This document shows, in pieces, positions 60,018 through 64,000 of a DNA stretch of 64,000 nt. Under the pieces are notes generated by a model, which saw only the letters and a program-made list of their open reading frames with translations, was not told the origin of the DNA and searched no databases. A program made the position numbers and the translations under genes. Within the stretch, counting starts at the first letter, position 1; the number at the start of each line of letters is the position of its first letter. Source of the stretch: Flectonema sp. DT1601 (taxonomy: Eukaryota; Euglenozoa; Diplonemea; Diplonemida; Diplonemidae); assembly GCA_964019425.1 (NCBI GenBank), contig OZ025796.1:930001-994000 (forward strand), written 5' to 3'.

Positions 60018-60326
60018 CGCCGAAGCGAAGATGCCGGGAAGAAACCACATGCTAGTACAGTTCTTTTACTTTTCTTTGTCTGCTGGAATTCTATCTGAGA
60101 AAACCGGTAGTCTTTAAAATTGTAAGCCAAGTACAAGTTGCCTCCTGACGGGTATATTGTGGGTAGTTCGAAAACGTTGCGCTCCAAAATATAACAAGAC
60201 TCTACTCCACCCGCGTCAGGCGCATCTCTTGTCTTAGCCCTAGCATGCTACGTTGGAACATTGTCACCAGCCCGGTGGACCAAGTTGTAATTATTGCCCC
60301 TGGTTTACTCATCACTCTTCCGTGTG
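59978..60326 (-). mobile_element. 5'-truncated copy of the LINE 3' end
   Basis: 60018-60326 equals 27679-27987 with a single mismatch (60181 G against 27842 T) and ends in a 40-nt poly-A (59978-60017). This is a typical dead-on-arrival LINE insertion of about 310 bp plus tail. Confidence 0.88.
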
Positions 60327-61308
60327 TTTTTTTTGTTCCATAACGGACAATGAAAAAGAGTAATATTTATCAAAAAGGTGTCATCTACTCAGATAACATA
60401 GAGGAAGAAGCACGGGTCATGACGAACAGGCTGCGAAACACAAGTAAAAACGTCTACGCAGTCCCAAACACAGATACACATTTCTGATTTACTATTGAAA
60501 ATTACTCTAGCAGGAAAGTGCTTGCAATTAATCAACTAAACCACTTAGGTAACGTGTGTCATGCTGCTGGCTGAAATGTGCAAACAAAAAATCGGGGGGT
60601 GGAAAAGAAGGATAAAAAAAAAAAAAGAGAGGAAGAACAGTAATTATACAACACAAACGCAAACGAAAGGTTTACTTCACAGTGGAACAGCAACACATAA
60701 TTTGAAAATAAAAAAATAATAAAAACGTGTAGATGATTAGAGGAAAGCCTCACGACACACCTTTGATGTGAAGAAAAAGAAAACAGAGGGGAAAACAGCA
60801 TTAAAGACGATACTTTCTAGTAAACAGAAGTAACACAGTAAATGATTAAGGTTTGCCTCATGGCATACCTTTGATGTGAGTAGTGCATTAATTTTTAACA
60901 CAGAAAGCCTCGACTCAAAAGAAGTCTCATCACTTTGCAATATAAAAACAAGTGACACTAACTATTTGATCGGGGATCCCAATACCGCAGCAGGAGATTG
61001 GATTTAATCTCAACGCCGTAGTAGTCAGGGTTTGGTCTTTTTGATATGAAATCATTCTTTTCTTAAAAGGGAGGACAAAAATACAAAAAGGATAGGAGGC
61101 GAGAATTCCACCGACCTGGGCAACCTCGCGAATGATGACAGAACATGAAAAGATAAATAGTTAGAAAGATTACATAAAATAATATCTATGACGACGTAAA
61201 CAAAAAGAAAAGGATTGCGAAAGTACCTTAAAACCATACTAAAAAGAACTGCAGTTGGCAATAGGCAACCTATACTTCAAAATATTCTAGTTTAAGATGT
61301 TTAAGCAA
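60327..61308. other. Intergenic region spanning the duplication edge
   Basis: 60327-60647 is unique sequence without a gene. From 60648 it repeats 3306-3966, including two of the short dispersed repeats (60727-60772 and 60837-60882). Confidence 0.7.
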
Positions 61309-62766
61309 CTAATTGAGTTCACAGTTTTGTTCTCTTTGAGCCGACTGCGGAACTACGCCAAGCAGTTCCATTGTTTTAAATTTATCAACCATGTTTCCCT
61401 GCGCCAGCGCTTGTTTTCGAAACGTCCCAGTCACGTGAATCAGATGCGCAGAAGCCAGAGTTGTCGTCACATCGGAAGAGATGTGTCGAGGAAATACCCA
61501 ATTTGGAGGACCAATGCAATTGAAATTTATTTCACGCGGTGTGTGTTTCGGGAAGTGAAGTAGTTCCCTAGCTATCTCCTGATCAGTAGTGTGATAAGGA
61601 GCAAAGCCGTCATCTCGAATAGAAGATATTGTTTGAACGTAGTCAGGAATTGGAATCTTGTCCCTCTGCTCCCAATCAGCTTTACGGATCTTTCCGATGA
61701 GGGATTTCCCTCCGTGACAAACTATTTCATAACTTCCGTTAGCGTCATTTCTATTAATGTGGTCCTTACAAACAACTAGAAGTGATTGAATCAGAATACC
61801 AAGAGTCATATTACCTGAGTCAAAACCTGTTATGATCTCACGAGATATGTGTTCTCTCTTTCCTTTATTCTTCAAACCAAATCCTTTTATCCTCTTTCCC
61901 AGTTGCCAAATCCTCAGAGAAACACGTCCAGATAGATGTGGTCGCTGTGTCATCTCTTTCCCTTCTAACTCTTTATTCCACCAAATAAGTTCGTCAGCCC
62001 ATTTCTGTGTGTACTTCATCACGGCAACGTGAGGCATCATAGCCACCACACCTGTATTAGGCCACACTTTAAAACATGGTTCAACTGTTGGTCTCTCACC
62101 ACACATCATGGCTAAATTCGCATTCAATGAAAGGAAGTGTTGCCATGGATTTCGTAGAGCAATAACGTCAGTATCGAGAAGTATGAGAGCGATACCTGTG
62201 TTGGTTAGTTGGTTGTCGTAATAATAACTGAAAATAAGAATAAGAAAACAATTCAAACCTGACTGTAAGATTCGATTCATCATAATAGGTTTACAATGCA
62301 TTACTGATAATGTTAGTTTGTGACCTGTCGATCTCTTTGTAGAAAGCCAAGGGCATATTTGAACTACGTCAGAACAGTCAACATTATTACTTTGACACCA
62401 ACTTGACAATCTATCCCCTTGTGTTCCTATGAAGATTCCAGTTGAAGCTGAGTCGTCATTCGTTGTAGTTATAGATTTTCTGACATTGTACAACCAGCTG
62501 CTCAGCATTCTCTGTGCTCTACAGTTAGCAACTGTGGCTATAATACGTCCGTGTCTTGATGCTGATTTCACTGTTGTGATAAAGTTGTCTTTTGGTCCAA
62601 TAGAATGCGTGATCCTGTTTTGAGAAACATTATTTCCGACAACTCGAATAGACACCAAGAAATTAACATCTTCAACACCAATACTAGGATACGCAGCCCA
62701 TAGTGCTAGTAGTGTCATAATTGGTATCGCGATAAACGTTACCCTCATCAGTCTATCAACAGCCAT
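61309..62766 (-). CDS. Nucleotide-diphospho-sugar transferase, second copy
   Basis: Same gene as 3967-5424: signal anchor, DxD in LILLDTDVIALRNPW, and the same 63-nt in-frame intron (62196-62258). One difference is silent in the protein (62434). The other (61810) turns Lys into Asn in GFDSGKMTLG, or alters a possible second small intron that would begin at that GTAAGA. Both copies look intact, so both may be expressed, unless the repeat is an assembly artefact. Confidence 0.82.
   Translation of the reverse strand: MAVDRLMRVTFIAIPIMTLLALWAAYPSIGVEDVNFLVSIRVVGNNVSQNRITHSIGPKDNFITTVKSASRHGRIIATVANCRAQRMLSSWLYNVRKSITTTNDDSASTGIFIGTQGDRLSSWCQSNNVDCSDVVQICPWLSTKRSTGHKLTLSVMHCKPIMMNRILQSGLNCFLILIFSYYYDNQLTNTGIALILLDTDVIALRNPWQHFLSLNANLAMMCGERPTVEPCFKVWPNTGVVAMMPHVAVMKYTQKWADELIWWNKELEGKEMTQRPHLSGRVSLRIWQLGKRIKGFGLKNKGKREHISREIITGFDSGNMTLGILIQSLLVVCKDHINRNDANGSYEIVCHGGKSLIGKIRKADWEQRDKIPIPDYVQTISSIRDDGFAPYHTTDQEIARELLHFPKHTPREINFNCIGPPNWVFPRHISSDVTTTLASAHLIHVTGTFRKQALAQGNMVDKFKTMELLGVVPQSAQREQNCELN
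62196..62258 (-). other. 63-nt intron, second glycosyltransferase copy
   Basis: Identical to 4854-4916. Confidence 0.75.
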
Positions 62767-62781
62767 GTTGGCAAATAGAAA

Positions 62782-62797
62782 CTGAAGGGAGAAAGAT
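62782..62797 (-). promoter_or_regulatory. Splice-acceptor-like site, second glycosyltransferase copy
   Basis: Identical to the site at 5440-5455. Confidence 0.5.
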
Positions 62798-63345
62798 GAA
62801 TCAAAAATAAATTAAATCACAAACTACGACCACATCCATTAAGCATAACTTAGAAGACATCACCGACAGTATTTGAGAAAAAGGATGTTTTAGAAATCCA
62901 ACTTTTTCTCAGTCGGATTCACTGAAGAGAGTTAAGCTCCCCAACCTTCAAAAAGTAAAGGTTTCCTTATTAAGTAGTTTACGATCTCAAGATATAATTC
63001 TTTATCGAATCCAGTGAAGACAAACTAAACGAAAAACTCGCCATACGTCTTCACAACCGTGAGACTCTCACTGGCTAAAAAAAGACATCCGCCGCATAAA
63101 CAAGGCAGACAGTAGTATTCGATATCCTTCAGTGCTCACACAACAACGATCAACTTAAGGGGAAGTGGGATCTATGTACGAAGAGAGTGTGGATTGACGT
63201 CAGTTATGTGACGGCACTGTTATTTTATTTATAAAAACCACGAAGAAGAATACCACCATAAAGAAAATATAAATAAAAAATAGAACAAACAAGGACACGG
63301 TCGTCGACTCAGTGTAAATAACAACCCAACTTTTGAGAGTATTAA
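62798..63345. other. Intergenic spacer, second copy
   Basis: Copy of 5456-6003; one substitution at 63239. No gene seen. Confidence 0.6.
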
Positions 63346-64000
63346 TTAATCAGTTTTTTGACAGATCTCTTGAACCTCCGCAGCTTCCGGCGATAGATCA
63401 CCGTCACACTCAATTTGAATATCTTCTCCTTCAAGATTGTCAGCAGCAGAATCATCTTTTTGAGATGTCAACTCTACATCAGATTGATGATGTGGAGACG
63501 TTGGTGGTTTCACAACTAAGACCAAATTTAAAGAATCAAAAGGTCGTTCGATCCAAGCATATAGTCCAGCCACAACAAGAAGTAGTGTCGCAAACACACT
63601 AAAGAGAATCGAAGCTCCCGCATGGTAATAGATGAATCCACCTCCAAGAGTACCAATCAATGGACCAACACCCCATGACACACCATTTAGTACTCCCATT
63701 AAGGAGGTGGTCATTCCAGGGGGAGCAAATTCGTTAACAAAAAATACAGCTGCAGACCAGCTAAGACCATAGGCTATACCGTGCATCGATTCTAATAAAA
63801 AAGCCCAATAAGGATGAGTAATAATACTGTAGCCAAAAAAACGCATCGATTGCGCAATGCAACCAACAAAAACCATTGATGCTGGCCCAACTCTTTTCCT
63901 TATCTCAGTTGAGTAAATGAAAACAGGAATTTCACTAGCGATGCCAACCATCGTAGTGAACCCGATGAGTGTTTTTGAAGCTCCCAAATCATCTAAATGA
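63346..64000 (-). CDS. MFSD6-like transporter, second copy, open at the window end
   Basis: Identical in protein to the fragment at 6004-6675 as far as visible: C-terminal membrane spans of an MFSD6-type major facilitator plus acidic tail. The frame runs off the window, so this copy may continue into the missing N-terminal half; alternatively it meets the same beta-helix joint as copy 1. Which of these holds decides how the duplication arose. Confidence 0.75.
   Translation of the reverse strand, partial: HLDDLGASKTLIGFTTMVGIASEIPVFIYSTEIRKRVGPASMVFVGCIAQSMRFFGYSIITHPYWAFLLESMHGIAYGLSWSAAVFFVNEFAPPGMTTSLMGVLNGVSWGVGPLIGTLGGGFIYYHAGASILFSVFATLLLVVAGLYAWIERPFDSLNLVLVVKPPTSPHHQSDVELTSQKDDSAADNLEGEDIQIECDGDLSPEAAEVQEICQKTD

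Larger units (their letters stand above)
60648..64000. repeat. Direct repeat copy 2 of 3306-6658
   Basis: Offset 57,342 bp, at least three substitutions, match still continuing at the window end. Left edge exactly at 60648. Confidence 0.95.

Noticed and set aside
1-64000. CRISPR arrays, rRNA or complete tRNA genes
   Set aside because: No regular short repeat-spacer array, rRNA core sequence or full cloverleaf was seen; a tRNA scan would settle the last point.

Overview
This is a nuclear window from a microbial eukaryote. Evidence: spliceosomal introns with GT..AG ends, a CCDC81-type ciliary/centrosomal protein, the NMD factor SMG8, PLAC8 and PAN-domain proteins, type II membrane glycosyltransferases, and all three standard stop codons in use. 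Host DNA is AT-rich with many 15-60 nt homopolymer runs between genes. Every gene I can support lies on the minus strand. About ten of them carry a pyrimidine-rich tract ending in AG only 6-16 nt before the ATG. One-strand gene order plus an acceptor beside each start resembles the polycistronic, spliced-leader layout of Euglenozoa (for example diplonemids or euglenids). That lineage call is inference, not proof.

Layout by + coordinate. 1-1243: partial PAN/apple-type membrane protein. 1738-2829: secreted GH5-like hydrolase. 3967-5424: Golgi-type nucleotide-sugar transferase with an in-frame intron. 6004-6675: C-terminal half of an MFSD6-like transporter, abutting a beta-helix protein (6647-11434) at what looks like a rearrangement joint. 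Then peptide deformylase, PLAC8 protein, cytochrome b5/b5-reductase fusion, a 2344-residue ankyrin protein, SMG8, an SGNH hydrolase and a patatin-like phospholipase. 27616-37883: a GC-rich, apparently intact non-LTR retrotransposon. 38507-48547: a 3346-residue coiled-coil/repeat protein. Then spliced CCDC81, aldo-keto reductase, SET protein, a possible Josephin-like cysteine protease between direct repeats, a gene-poor stretch with two truncated retroelement tails, and from 60648 a near-identical second copy of 3306-6658.

The standout is the retrotransposon. One uninterrupted frame of about 3160 codons joins C2H2 fingers, an OTU protease, reverse transcriptase, a restriction-like endonuclease, a 300-bp-period Pro/Thr-rich repeat block, a second deubiquitinase of the USP type with its Cys, His and Asp in place, two RNase H1 N-terminal-type hybrid-binding domains, a degenerate RNase H-like domain, acidic repeats and a C-terminal zinc-binding motif. 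OTU domains are known in some R2/NeSL-type elements. I know of no described LINE carrying both OTU and USP.

The direct repeat at the two ends (offset 57,342 bp, at least 3 substitutions in 3,353 bp) means the window holds either a tandem duplication of a 57-kb unit, a smaller dispersed duplication, or an assembly loop.
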